From: Mesocentrotus franciscanus
Lineage: Eukaryota; Echinodermata; Echinoidea; Camarodonta; Strongylocentrotidae
NCBI GenBank assembly: GCA_037976565.1
Contig: CP137675.1
Location: 2,985,323-3,049,322, forward strand
Length of the DNA: 64,000 nucleotides
Reading direction: 5' to 3'
In this document: piece after piece, positions 25,343 through 39,000 of the stretch
Position numbering within the stretch: position 1 is the first letter of the stretch
Layout of the letters: each line of letters begins with the position of its first letter
The notes under the pieces: generated by a model
Databases searched by the model: none
What the model saw: only the letters and a program-made list of their open reading frames with translations
What the model was told of the DNA's origin: nothing
Program-made: the position numbers and the translations under genes

Positions 25343-28300
25343 CATTACCCAGAAGATTCACAAAAAGATATATTACTTTAAATGCAGTGAAATTCAAGAA
25401 GAGCTCTTGTGAACAAACAAAATAATTTTTACACTTATTTAGGTCAGTGCTATACTTAAATAAATACTACCGGTACTTGTATGTAACATAGATAATGGGT
25501 ATACAAGCGGCATCGCCAATAGTCAGTGATACTAATAGGCTTCTACCAGGTTGAGCAAACCAAGCATTTTACTTACCACTTAACAGAGAGAGAGAGAGAG
25601 AGAGAGGAAGTGTGTGTCACTCTGAATGTCTTTTTACATGTGAAGCTTAGAGGTCCTTTGTAAAGGGATTACTCTATAACACTAATATTTGCCTACTTCA
25701 TACACCCTAAGCTGCTTATACCACTTTCACATTTGCAGCCGATATGGGTTGAGAGTAACCAAGGAATGTACTCTCGGTTTGAACCCTAACTGTTTTTTTT
25801 CTTCTTCCATTTTTCCCCGTGTTAGAACTGGTATCTCTGGTTACTGTAAGAGTGTTTATTCTTTGCAACATTCAGACTTTTGGTACCTACCTTTCTCTTG
25901 TAAATCCCCTGGTGCATCTACATGGATACATATCAGTGCGAACTGAGATGCTGCTGACTTTGGTAATAGAGATACCCAAGGTCTCTTTCCTCCTTCTTGA
26001 GTTGGTTTAGAAGTGTGGATTATGTATGGAGATCTATACAGGGTGTACCTTTAATTTCAACTTTTGGGTGCGAACTGAATGAGTCCATATGTACATAAAC
26101 TTGCATGGGTTGTAAATATGAAAGTGCCTCACATTACAGTGGCAGAGAATATTTTGGTGATTCTGGAAAGTGCGTTTTTATCAACTCAGCTTGGCCTGTA
26201 CAATGGGTAATTGGGTATGTCCATCAAGATTGGAGAGATGCCCAATAGTGACACAAAAATGTGGATCATGTTTGATTCCTCATAAGGTGAACATGTACAG
26301 GCATGCAGCTCTTTTCTTCACTACTCCAGTTTGTGTACATTCTCTTTAAAATTTTACAATTTAGCTAAAGTGCATGGAAGGAAAGGAGATTAAATTAGCC
26401 TTTTTGCAGTATGGACAAAAAAAAAATGTAAATATATATTTTTAAATCAGCTTGGCAGTGTACATGCATGTACATGTACATGTGTGTAGACCAACATTGC
26501 CATGATCTATAAGATACTGAGCATTCAGTAAAAATGAGGTATTCACAGTGCATGTACAATATATGCATTGCTCGGTGATTCGTTTTCACATGTATGAATA
26601 CAGTGTTGTCAATACTCTTGCGTAGTACACGCAGCAGCAGCACCAATTGACACAAGTGCACTGCATGGCTATGTGTTCACGGAACAGGAGCCTGAGCTGA
26701 GAGGGACACATGATTGATTACATTGGATTGGATTTGTGAGAATCTCATTGATGCTGACAGGATAATGGTACTGCAAACAACAGATCCATAGAAACTGAAG
26801 GATTCTTAGGCCTTGCACTCTCTCCCCCTGCCTGCCTCGGAACCCTCAATGGTTCCCTCTCATTCGGGAACAATCGATTGGGATCATTGCTGGAATCAAT
26901 GCCCTGCTGCTCACTGACAACAACACTGTATACTACTACGCTGGCCACAACAGCCCTTGAATGGAGTCGGTGACAGTTGAACAAACAGGCATTGTTTACA
27001 GGGCAAGTTTTTCTCTAAAGACTGGACAACAATGGTGATCACTTGACAGGATTAAGTCCAAACAGTTAGACAGAACAGGTAGCTATCCATGCATGCTCAC
27101 TCCAAGGGGTGAAACAGAGAGGTGAAGGATATGGCTTCTCTTTTGTTTCAATAATCACTGTACTTGAAACTCTTGTATTACAGGATTTCTAGTGTTTACA
27201 TGGCCCTGTTATTCTACATGTGCATTCTGAAGGATTTTGAAGCAGTGAGACAGCCTGGCCCTGAAGAAAACATTTGTGTAGTGTTTGACCTAGTTATCAC
27301 AAGACCTGACTCTTGTGTATTGGTGATATCACAGATAAATTTACACTGTATAAGAAATGTAAGACTATTGCTATTTAATCCTGCACAGTACATGTATATG
27401 TATATAGTAAACATGTACACCTGTATATTACTATACATGTATATGTAGTTCATTAGTGTGTATATTTCAATAGTAAGTTCTTTACACATATTGAATATTA
27501 AATATAAAGTAGTTATTTGCTTTTACAACCTAAAATGCTTTGTATTTGAGTCTTTAGACGAGAGCTCATCATGTGTACATGTAGGCCTACATGTACATAT
27601 GCATGGAGTGTCGGTCTTTCCTAATTAGCTTTAGGATAAAGTGCCTTACTCTTGTCTGGCAATACAGTGTATATGATATAAGGGAAAATGGTGTTAAAAG
27701 GGGCCTACTGGTACATGTAGTGGGGGAGTTTAGCGTGAATTATATCCTTCCAGACACAGACGATGTTATGCAATTAGGGTGAGCATGAAATGAGTTTACA
27801 CACATCAATGATACTGATGGGAAGTTTTTCTTTCATGCAATACTTTTTGATACGTGAAGGTATAGCATGCTGTCTATTATTGATGGTATGATTTTCCCTG
27901 TTTGTGAAAGTTCAGTGTGAAGGTTCAGCGTTGAGCAGGTGGAGTTTGAACAGCTCTAACAGGCTGGTTTCCTGCATGTAGTCTTCTCTCTGTGACGCCG
28001 TAATTTCTTATCGACTAGTCTTATAGCTCTGTCAAATGTGATTTAAAGCAAATACTTAGTGCCCTTCTGTTATTCATACGTGGGTATCTCATTCTTATAA
28101 TTCTATATAATTTAGAGATATTTATTTATATAAAAATTTGAAATTATGATATTAGTTTTTGTGAGAATTATTCAAGAATAAACTCTTCTACCGGTAGTCC
28201 GTGAAAAATTTCATCTCTGTCTGGATAAACAATGGTTTAAATCACAGGAAAGTGGCAATATTGGTGTAATCTTTTGCTAATTATTACAACATGTGCTAGG

Positions 28301-28906
28301 GCATGAGCCTACGCTTCAAATGGTTTCAATTGGTGAAAGCAGTAGACCCTCCCGCAGTGTAATTGATGTATCAATCAAGATGTGTCTTGCAGCGAGCGCG
28401 AGAGAAGGGAGCTAGAGCTTCTTGCCTGCCTGACACAGGTGACTGCTCAGATATGAAAACAGTTACAAGACTGTGACATGATTACACAGATTCCACTCTC
28501 TGCATGTAGGCCTACATGAACTATCAATGAGTTACAATGTTAATTGATGGCAAGATATTCCATGCAGAGGGAATTATACATGTATGTATGCCTGGAAAAC
28601 TAGTTTGATGACATATAGCCTCCTGGTATTTTGACATTATGAGACTATTTAGGAAATATAGAGAACCGTTATGTTGTTGAAGATGTCGGCATGTTGGGCA
28701 AGCTGCCTAGTGCCTAATCAAACTGATCATCATACTATGTTATGCATGAAGGCCTACATGTGCATTACATGTAGACCTGTGTTTGGGATAACTAGATTTG
28801 TAGCAAGGTACTTTGTGGTTCTAAATCTATATACTATATTTTACTATATACTATAATGTTTTGAATAATGACATTTGTCTTTTTTTTTTCCTCTCTCCAC
28901 TTGCAG
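25343..28906. other. No recognisable gene; just upstream of the start-codon exon
   Basis: Ends at the acceptor of the MEF2 start-codon exon. A 5' non-coding exon could be here or further left; no sequence feature identifies it. The patch 26770-27080 is less AT-rich and without repeats. Confidence 0.5.
25584..25607 (+). repeat. AG microsatellite
   Basis: About twelve AG units followed by a short GT run. Confidence 0.95.
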
Positions 28907-28921
28907 AAAAGTCTACCAAGC

Positions 28922-28936
28922 ATGGTGAAGACATAG
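28922..28936 (+). other. Upstream reading frame 1 in MEF2 leader
   Basis: ATG GTG AAG ACA TAG: four codons and a stop, 264 nt before the main start. Its start context (agcATGG) has A at -3 and G at +4, so ribosomes could recognise it and then reinitiate. Regulatory effect is inferred, not shown. Confidence 0.4.
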
Positions 28937-29049
28937 TCAACGATTCGTTTTCTGCAGCCTTTGTGCCCATTTTTCAGTGAATCACAGGAAACTTTCTACC
29001 TGCTACCCGCTTTCTTAAGATCAGTAGGTTCAAGCTGATAACGTCTTTA

Positions 29050-29088
29050 ATGTTCACACCAGAGTTGAGGAATACCGAGGAAAAGTAA
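29050..29088 (+). other. Upstream reading frame 2 in MEF2 leader
   Basis: Twelve codons ending in TAA, 111 nt before the main start and in a different frame. Start context is tttaATGt, with T at -3 and T at +4, so it is weaker than the first upstream frame. Confidence 0.35.
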
Positions 29089-29199
29089 ACTTGCGCCGGT
29101 CATAGTTGACTGGAATAAAGGATTTAGCCGAGCGAAAACCCACGGACCGACCCCCAGCTACCATTGCTAGCACTGGCTGGACTTCTGAAAGCAACCAGC

Positions 29200-29253
29200 A
29201 TGGGTCGCAAGAAGATTCAGATTTCAAGAATCAATGATGAGAGGAATAGACAG
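29200..29253 (+). CDS. mef2: MEF2 coding exon 1, N-terminus of the MADS box
   Basis: Encodes residues 1-18, starting MGRKKIQISRI and ending ERNRQ. This N-terminal arm and first part of helix 1 of the MADS box contact the minor groove of the MEF2 site. The start is secure: it is the invariant MEF2 N-terminus, the ATG has A at -3 and G at +4 (a strong initiation context), and the exon is 54 nt as in vertebrate MEF2 genes. The donor is CAG|gtgggt at 29254, phase 0. Position 12 is Asn, where vertebrate family members vary (Met, Leu or Thr); the basic residues at 3-5, 10, 15 and 17 are kept. The next exon is 2.7 kb downstream. Confidence 0.95.
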
Positions 29254-29544
29254 GTGGGTGTCATCCTACACTGATGCTAGTCTCAACATAGAGACCTTGG
29301 CCTTTGTGTGGGAATCTGGGTCAGTTTGGCCAAGTGTTGTCCTGATGTGTTTTATGCTCAAGACTCATAAATCTTGTAAACGTATTTGAGTCTTTGAGCA
29401 TGGTAAAACATTACCAAGATCTATCACAGATGTAGACTACGAAATGTGTGGCTCATATAGATATATTTTTAACTAAGAGCTAGACTCATGGCAATAATTA
29501 GAGAGAAAGAAGGGAAAATAAAGAATAAAGTATATGTACAGCTT

Positions 29545-29569
29545 TAGAGAGAGAGAGAGAGAGAGAGAG
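29545..29569 (+). repeat. AG microsatellite in MEF2 intron 1
   Basis: About twelve AG units, 290 bp downstream of the first coding exon donor. Confidence 0.95.
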
Positions 29570-30092
29570 GCAGGTAAAGACAGAGAAAGAGAGTAAGATT
29601 TATTCAGAGAGAATGAATACTAATCTTGATTGGAAACAGATCCAGGCCCAATGGGATTTCCATTTAGGCAAATGTTTAACTGTCTGGAACAAGGACTAAA
29701 AAATTGCTAATTAAATCTCGCCATTATGGGGCTCATCCCCGGATAATTGACCAGACAAATGACAAACACATTTCAATGCAATGTGCAGGATATACATTGC
29801 GTGTAATCTGTGTAATCTTTTGAAATGTACAGAATATGGATTGCTGTTGGATTAGAATAAGGGAGCACGTGCTCAGAGAAACATGTGATATTGATTGTAA
29901 GCCTGGAATTACATTAAATAGAAGAGATTGGCATGAGCAAGTTTTGATGAAAAAGAAGAAAATCTGACCTTCTGACCCGTGATGTATATACAACGTGGAA
30001 AACTGCAGTAATGGTAAAGAGGCAGTTAGTAGCCTTAGGAGGAAAATCAGGTACACCTTATGACAACCCATTTATCTTAAAAGCGATTCCAG

Positions 30093-30630
30093 TTAAAGGG
30101 GAAATCCATCCTAATGTTGAGTTGATTTTAATGAAAGCAGAAAATAAGTAGGTCAGTGGAAGTTTCAGGGAGATCCAATAAAGGATAGGAAAGGATGGAT
30201 TTTAAAAGCTGTACTTGATCAAATGCTAATTAGCAACTTTGTTATTTACCTTTCGACATCTCTCCCATAAGTTTTGAACTAGAAATAAATTTTCATTATC
30301 TTGGTTGTTGATGAAGAAATAGATCATAGAGGGGTTTATAAAAATATGTGTCCAATTTATATATCTAAGGCATACGGGTAATGAAATGTTTTCTACGTGG
30401 AGAAAACTGAAATTAGTGAATTTTAAAGGACAGAACTACAAAATATAGGGGAGGTGTTCACATGATAAATAAGAGTTGCTAATTTGTGCACGATCAAACT
30501 TCAAAATGTCAGAATCACCTTTTCTTTATATTTTCCTTGTACTTTCACTTATCTGTTTTTTTCTTCTTTTATTTAAAAAGATAAAATATTATTTGAGCCG
30601 ACTTGATACTTCAGTGAAATTCCTCTTTAA
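30093..30630. mobile_element. TTAA-bounded miniature element in MEF2 intron 1
   Basis: 538 bp from TTAAAGGGGAAATCCATCC to a right edge that reads TTAAAGAGGAATTTCACTG in reverse complement. The terminal repeats are imperfect. The left end is like that of the 1436 element, so it is probably a related family. Non-coding. Confidence 0.65.
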
Positions 30631-31029
30631 GATTTTGACAGGGGAGTCCTCAATGGAAATATGAAATAGCCTCCCCCAAATGCCCTCATTGTTCTGCTTA
30701 CATGTACATGTAGATAGTTGTACAATCATTAAACCAGCATGTACGTCTTGCTGTTTATTTCATGCAGTGATTGGATAAAAACTTTTGTCAAGCTGCACTA
30801 CATGAAGGGAATCAGTAGATAATTTTGCTTGCCTTTTTTATTTAAATAGCAATAGGACAAGCAAAGTATTCAATTTAGATTTTGGGTTAGTGTGCAGATT
30901 AGTCTTGCTTTATCTGGCTACATGTATGTAACCCCACAACACTAAAGCACAGGAAAGCCTTCTCAGCTCCAGTGCAGAGACTAGGCGGTTGTTTTGATAA
31001 ATTTATTCCACTATTGATGCACAATTAAC

Positions 31030-31200
31030 ATCTCCGGCCCGCATTGAAACACCCCATTCTCCGGCCGTTAAGTGAAATTGATGTGTTGTGCCCCCCAGTA
31101 GTATCGGCTCCCTCGTGACGTCACTGGAAACGTGATAGCCTGTTTACCAGTGAACGTCTGAGTTTTGGGGATGGATTTCTCGCTTTTGGACCCAAATATC
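31030..31200 (+). promoter_or_regulatory. GC-richer patch with palindromic CRE
   Basis: In otherwise AT-rich intron 1, this stretch has several CpGs, two TCTCCGGCC-like repeats and a perfect TGACGTCA at 31116-31123. It could be an intronic enhancer or alternative promoter; this is inference from composition and one motif. Confidence 0.25.
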
Positions 31201-31841
31201 GTATAGCACACGCAAGAAGCCTGGTGATATCAAAGACATGTTTCTCCTTCTTTTGTTTCATCCCTCCACACAATTCAATACCTGTTGTGGAACCTGGAAT
31301 CTGTGTTGACAAGTTTGGGTCACTGTAGATCTGGGGATTCTATTTAAATGAAAGATGTTTGGAAACGGGTGGGAAGAAGACTGTTGCATCATGTATCATG
31401 GCAGCAGTAGTATGAATGATGCAGCTTGTATTCTATTTGGGTAATCATGTTGATAAGGATACTATTTAAATGTCAATTTTCTAGAGCATTGATGAGTTCA
31501 AACGTGTAGATCAATGGGACTCTTACCAGGTATTCAAGATGGCTTCCTATATCAATGAATTTGGTTTCTAGCCTTTCCAATTTTTGTGTGTGGATGTGGT
31601 AAAAGAAAGGCATAATAATTATAATGAAAGAATCATTGAGAATGTGAGATGATTTCTTCCTCTGTCAGATAAATCTGATATAGGCAAATAGAATTTCCAG
31701 ATGAGGACAGTAAATATCTTTACTTGCATAAGTCCTGAATTTTTCATGACAATTTCTGCATGGTATTTTATCATTTTGTCTCTTTTCTCTCTTCCACCCT
31801 TTTGTGATGATTTACATTTATATAGCGCTTCATATATATAA

Positions 31842-32174
<333 letters not shown>

Positions 32175-32884
32175 TGACTCTGTAAATGGCTGGAAAAGAT
32201 TTTTTTTGCAGCAAAATGAAATAACATACGGTTTTATATTTGAGTATCATATACCACACAGATAGTGAGTAAGCTTAGGGGCCTTTGTGCCATACAGCTT
32301 CTTTTTTCATGTACAGACATATATATATTTATATATATATATTGTAATGTTTATTTGTTATTTTGCTGCAGTTGGTTTTTTGAGGTGGTATACATTGTCA
32401 TGTGTAAAAATTTTGTTGAAAGCTGTTATTAACTGTGATTTTGGGGTTCCTGTGAGTTACATTTTAAGAAGATACAGTATACGCAAAGTTACTTGTAAAA
32501 ATCAACAAGTTTGAACCCATTTACAGTGGATCCTGCACATGAACCAAAAGCCGTAGGCCTATTCAGTAGTTATGAGAACTGGTTAGCCAAGCAGTGTCAG
32601 CATGTGCAGTCTCAAAAAGCATTATTTCAATACAGCATTTCTGTCACGTTGCTAAGCATGAGGCATTCAGAGCCTTGTAAGTTGCTCCTATTTAAAGAAA
32701 AGGTCGAGTTCTGGGGAGAGGTGAAAAATAATTTGTGAGCGTTTTCATTGTTATTATGCAAGTGTAGGAGAACATCAGAGAAAAAATGTTCCCTGAAAAG
32801 CTGGCTCTTTAAATGCCTTTATATTCTAAATATGACATGTGACAGATTAAAAATGAGGACCACATTTTTATGCCACATGTTTGT

Positions 32885-33088
32885 GTAGTCCCATATACAT
32901 CTTTCTATGTACAGTGCTTGTTACTTTACTAAGACTAGGCCAAATTTGTTATCATTTTAATGATTCCAGAACGTTGCAGTACACACCAATACTTACATTA
33001 TATGCTACATGATCAACTTTTTCTGATCAATTCCACACCGTTTCTTTCACAATGCAATCGCATGACCAGAACTCAACTTTATCTTTAA
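32885..33088. mobile_element. Family B element, right half only
   Basis: About 204 bp matching 14644-14845 in the same orientation (gtagtcccatatacatcttt start), ending in the same atctTTAA edge. The left half and its terminal repeat are absent, so this copy is truncated. Confidence 0.82.
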
Positions 33089-35876
33089 CTCAATGCAATT
33101 TAATGTAAAGAGAAACTATGTCTCCCTAGAGCCAGAATGGCATTGACTCTTTTCTGTTAACATGGACGTTACTGCACTTCGAGCTCTTAGCTGATGATAC
33201 CTTATCGCAACATGTTATTGGTCTTGTGGCATGATTAGGAGAATTCACCTCATTCTTCTCCAGATAAACACCTGCCAAGTACTCCAGATGGGATGATTTG
33301 CGTCACCCCGAGTGAGATAAGAATACATACTGTCCATGGTAGCTCAACCCCTTCAAAACATTATTTGCCAGGGTATTTGGCATGATACTATTTGATGTGG
33401 ACATAAGATGAATGATTACGGACTCTGATATCGGAATCAGAGTAGATCGGGTGTTATTACGTGTGAGCATGCCCAAAGTGAATGTTCTCGGTTATGCTCT
33501 TGAAGAAATTTTACATTTGGTTTCTAGTAGCGGAGAAGTGAAGAGACAAAAAGACCATGAAATTGCAGTTTTGTAATGCATTATTGCTAAAAGAAAAGTT
33601 AGCAGAGAACAAATTTGAAGATATTTGTTAGCTGTGCATTATAGCCATTGGAAACTCAAAATAAATTCTGGATAAACAAAAAAGGAAACGATATGAAATC
33701 CATAATTATTTCTTCAGATTCAGACTCTCTTCTACCTTTCCCATGAATTTAATGTCTTCTTCGCATAAAACTCTTTCAATCTGTCGAAACAACTCGTCAG
33801 AACTTGTAGTTCGCAAGATTTATATGGTTTCCATATCACCTTTAGACTGTATTAAGGTGAAATGTATAAATTAAACAAGCCATCCTTACTTGCAAAGAGC
33901 TTTATGCACACTAATTCAACTACCGGTAGCTCTTTAAAACTGAAGCCTATCAAGCCATTCATATATCAGACGCATGCATAGACGATCTCGACAAGTGCAG
34001 TGGCGTAGGTGCTCATTAAATCGCTGTGGAAACCACACGGCTAGATCATTAGACGGCGTCATTAGGCATCCTAACCACACTCTGTTCTCACGTCAGCAGT
34101 CGCTCTGTTTACTGGCTCGCACTGCTCTCAGATGAGCAGGGAGATTAAATCCGATGGGAATGGACCTACAGACCTGTTCTCCAACACTCTGTTGGTGTTT
34201 GAAGAATGGTTGGAATACCAAATCTCTCTACCAATCTGCCAGAAATGATGATGGGCCCATGCTATGCATATATTCACAAGTCACTATGACGTATAGTTCT
34301 CACCTAAAAGGCAGTGATGGGCTGCTCTTTCTTAAAGTTTCATGCACACAATCCCACACCCACACACAGATAACTCTTATTGTCCCAGTCACTCGAGGGA
34401 GCAATTTGTCTGCTTGCCCACAATTTAAATAATGGCCTTTCAAGTGATAAACCTTTTTTTTTAATATTGAACATGGCATGAGATTTATTATCATTACACC
34501 TTTAGAAGATGTTTATTTTTATTGAAGATTAGTGAGAAGACATGATGTTATGCATTTTCATTAAATTGGGATTTTGGAAAGCATATTTTCTTGTCCACTT
34601 TATTAGAATGGGGAAAACATGGCTTGTTTTGTTGACTGATGTATCTTCTGTGCCTAACTTTTTTTCAGTGATTCATTTGAAATGTGGATTTGCTGAAATG
34701 CTTCTTACTTTGAAGTATTGAGATCTATATATTTTATCATTAGCATTTATATAAAAGCATTAAACAGTTGCCTTTTTCAAGTCAAGCTCAGTAATTTGAA
34801 ACAGATTTTAAAAATATGAAAACTTTACAATTACCAAAATGAAAAGGAAGATCCACTTAATAAATTCATAGACAAACAAAATGACAGAAAAGTGACAATG
34901 GAGATTGCCTAAGTCAAAACAATTCTGTCTCCCCCTTTTCTTTGTGTTGGGTTGGGGGGGGGGGTGGAGGTGTCAGGCAAATAATAATGTGTTTGAGTTC
35001 AGTTATATAATTACCAGTTGCTCAATCAAGCAAGTGTCAAATGATTAGTTGCCCCTCCCTGCTTCTAAACATTCCCTTTCACATAGAACAGTGAAAGGAC
35101 AATGTTCTATAGATGCTAGTGACTGACTGCGTATGTATACTGCCTGTATGAAGGGGGTCATGTGACACTGGGGTGCAAATCTGGATGAACCCCCTCCTTT
35201 GTAACCATGCAGTGAGAGTGAGTCAGAGTGGTACCGTCTCTCTGCACAGGAAGCGTGTGATCGGCCTGCCAGTAGCTGGCAAAAGCCCTCATGAGGCAAC
35301 CCCACTAGGGGAAAACAATAGTAGCAGATCATACTTCATGTACTACTGCATGTAGGCCCTAATGTTACAATTTGGGAGCTTTGATTGCCTATTTGATGCT
35401 AATTTTTACCTCTATCCCTCTTATTCGTTCCCCTTGCGATGTCTCTTGACAAGGTCAAAATACATTTTGTGACACTTTCCCCACTTTTATAAATTGTGTG
35501 TACAGTATTTACAACTTATACAAAAGCTTAGTTCTGACTATTACCTGCATAAATCATGTCTTTTCCTTTCTCTTTTTGTGTGGGTATCGAAAAATACATT
35601 TTATTTCCTGTTAGCTCATGGCGATGGTCCACACATTTTCACAATCTTCCAGTTGGGCAATAAACATTGTCTTGCAGTGTAGTCATAGGAACATGTGACA
35701 ATGAACACATTTTGAAACAAATTTCCTGTATGCATTACAACTGAGGCTCCTTTCCAATAAAAAACGATTTGAGTTCTGCTTGCACTGGGGTATGAATATC
35801 CCTAAAATCATGACAAAAGAAAACACAACCATGGTAACTAGAGGAGTACATTCTGAAAGAAACACATGAAATACCT

Positions 35877-36034
35877 GGGCCCGTTGCATAAAACTTACCA
35901 TTGATGGTAACTTTGCCATCAATGGCAACTACCATGGCAACAGGGCTCAACAGCCAATCAAAATCAAGGTTTCCATGGTAGTTACCATTGATGGCAAAGT
36001 TACCATCAATGGTAAGTTTTGTGCAATGGGGCCC
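35877..36034. mobile_element. 158-bp near-palindromic foldback element
   Basis: The left half starts GGGCCCGTTGCATAAAACTT and the right half ends AAGTTTTGTGCAATGGGGCCC; arms pair over about 65 bp. Each arm contains the nested palindromes TTACCATTGATGGTAA-like and TGCCATCAATGGCA-like. Would form a strong RNA hairpin if transcribed in the MEF2 intron. Confidence 0.85.
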
Positions 36035-39000
36035 TGTTCAGAGCCAGAAGGGCATCAATTTTCATTATTTTTTTACACAGTTGGACTCGCATTTTATCTT
36101 TCTAAACTAGAATTACAGGCTCAATTTCTACACCAAAAGTTCAGTAGCATTATTTTTATCTTTTATTTTGTAATACTGCTGCAAATGGCTCTTCTAGAGC
36201 CATGTACAATGTAATGTAGCCTAGTAGTTCTTGTGATAAAGACTATTTGTTGGCAGCATACATGTAAGACCATGATGTAAACAGTATAATATCCACGTGA
36301 GTTTGAGCAATTGAAGTAGGAAGGAAGGAAGGCTTCCCACACCTCTATTCTTTTGTTGACATTTGTCTGTGGGCAAGTGTGAACACTCCCAAAATTCTCA
36401 AGCAACCTCATGGAAACAAGATTACAGTCCAAAAGGAATCCAGCAAGGATACATGCTGGTCTCTATTTAAGTTTTAGGGTTGATTCAAACTGTTCATACA
36501 CAATAGGAATTGCTATGTGTATTATGTACTTTCATAACTTGAAAATGAGTTTGAATTAGCTTATAAAATTCATTTAACACATGTATGATAAATCATGCTT
36601 ATTCATAGACAGTTTCAAGTTATGACGAAACATGAACCGTGGTTTACTAAGAAATATCAAAAGTCTTTCACACTGTAATGACTGAATATTACCATTCCAA
36701 TCATGAGCAGATGCCCTGTCCCCCTTCCCTACTGTCATGTTCTTGCCCAACCCACTCCAGCCCCACCCCTCTTCATACTCCTGGATAAGCTATTTTTTTA
36801 TGTCATTGCTGGCAGCTGGAAGGTGCACCATGGATCATCAGGATGCCATGAAATTAGCAGGAAATAGTGCGCTGGCCTGCCCTCTGTCACACACCGTCTC
36901 TACCCCTCTTTGACATTGCCTCTACCCCCTCCCACCCTGGTTGACTTATCTATGACACCACCAACCCATATAGTCTTCCATTCTACACTTTCCTATATAA
37001 ATATCCCAGTTGGGTTTGGAAGAAGTGAATCAGTTCAACAATCAGAAACTTTTTTTTTCCTTTCTAAAACATAACATATTGTCATATGTTGGCACTCTTT
37101 GTATCAGTAGTAGATCAAATGACCCCCAAAAAAAAAAAAAAATGACACATTTTTTCTATGCTCAACTTCATTAACTTTAGTTAATCATGAAATTCGAAAG
37201 TACGAGTTCTCCTGATGTCCGCTTTGGTTTATGATCTACATTATTACAGCATTGATGACGGTATGCAACACTTTCAGATTTGTTTTAATATTTATGAGGA
37301 AAAGAACATGTATACAAACTACTTTTAAGTAATTAGATTGCTAAAATGTACATGCTGATGTTGAAGTAACAAAGGAAATTATTGGGATAATAATACTTTC
37401 AGGTTTTTGCCTGTCATGGACCCATTATCCAAATTACAAGTTTGATAGAAGTTCAAGTAAAATTTCATGTGGAAGAGCTGTGAATGGGGAGATAGATAAG
37501 AGTAAGAATGAGAGAGAATAGAGGGAGTGGGGTGAAGATTTGTAAAAATGCCTTGTTGGAAGTAGAGAAAGTAAAGCTTTATTTGATAATCTGCTTGTTA
37601 TAGAGGAAATTTGCAAATTGGGTTGCCTGGCAACCAGTGATCATGTTTGTCAAGGACAGGCAGGTGATGTGGGAGCGAAGACCCTCCCACCCCCTAGACT
37701 CATGAATCATGCATGAGATCCTCTCCCCATGTCTTCTCCTCCCTGTGTTCTCCCCCTGCCCCCTGTCCTGCCTGACAGATACAGCACCGTACATGTGTCA
37801 CCCCCAGATAAGGCAGGCTGGCAGACTAGCAGCACAGCTTGTGTCCCATCTCACAGCTAGCTAGCTGCCTGGCTATACCCCTCTGCGCCCTATATCGTGT
37901 CACATTAATATGACGCTAATTAAACACTACCTTTGTTACCATGCCTCTTTGTGCCCTATGTCCTTGCCTTATCATTTGCTTCATCCGTCTTCTTGTTTTA
38001 TCCTAATAGGTAAAGAAGGCAAAGTACATTACATGTATGAAATGAATTGTTAAAGGCCATGCATTACTTTTATTGATTCCATTTATCTTTGAAATAACAA
38101 TTAATGGTAAGAAGTGAAAATGTTTCCTAGGGGAATGGTTAGGAGTATAGTTTGAATTGGTTTCCCAAAGTTGAAACCCAGATAAGAAAACTGTTCAAAA
38201 TCGTTTATATTTAGAATAAATTCATACAACTCGTATGTTATGGAGAGAATGTTCTTTTCAAGATTTGTAGTGAATTTTATTCATATTAGGTTCTGTTGCT
38301 CAGGATAATTAAAGACATTAAGGAGGCATTTTGTCTTTGTATGGAAACTTGTCTGTAACCTCACACTGACTGACAAAGCAACTGAAAAAGGAAAACAGTT
38401 TTCTACCTTCCTAAGTCACTTAAGTAGTAGCCAGCGTGCTAGGCCAACATAATCCTCGTATGAATAGGTTTGGTGGGTTGATGTGTGTGATGAATAGACC
38501 GCTAATCTACTGACATACAACAAAAGTTTGCATGCGATAAAAAAAGAGGTATCACATGCTCCTAACAATCAGAGATCAAAGCCTGTACTTTGATCCCGTC
38601 AGTTTATACCAGTTTGGTCTTGATTTGTACTACTAACTCGTTTGGGTCTGTACTGCATGCATGCATTCATTTAAGTCCCATATGTGTAGATGTGATGCTG
38701 CATTCATTTATACCCTAATCACACCGAGGCTGGCACTAGGCCGACAATACACTGAAGAAAGATTTCATTACCCCAAATAGCGAAGAACCAGTTGGTTATT
38801 GATAGGTTGTAGTTGGTCTGGTGGCGTGACTGAGGTACAAGTAGTTATATGCACAAGCATTTGTCCCTTTCTTTGAAATCAGGAAGCCTTGCCCTACTTG
38901 AATGTGAAAGAGTGAAACAAGTGCGCTTCTATGGAATGCTTTGTCAAAGAAAGAAACAATACACAAAAGCATTGCCAATTTGTAGGATATTGGGTTTAGC

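Larger units (their letters stand above)
28907..29199 (+). other. mef2: MEF2 5' untranslated part of the start-codon exon
   Basis: The exon begins after a strong acceptor: a pyrimidine run followed by cttgcag ending at 28906. This implies an upstream non-coding exon spliced to it; I cannot place that exon. The 293-nt leader contains two short upstream reading frames, 28922-28936 (four codons plus stop) and 29050-29088 (twelve codons plus stop). They could reduce translation of the main frame. The leader has no in-frame extension of the MADS domain. Confidence 0.75.

Noticed and set aside
1..28906. CRISPR arrays, operons or bacterial genes
   Set aside because: No regularly spaced repeats; the DNA is eukaryotic, with spliced genes and transposons.
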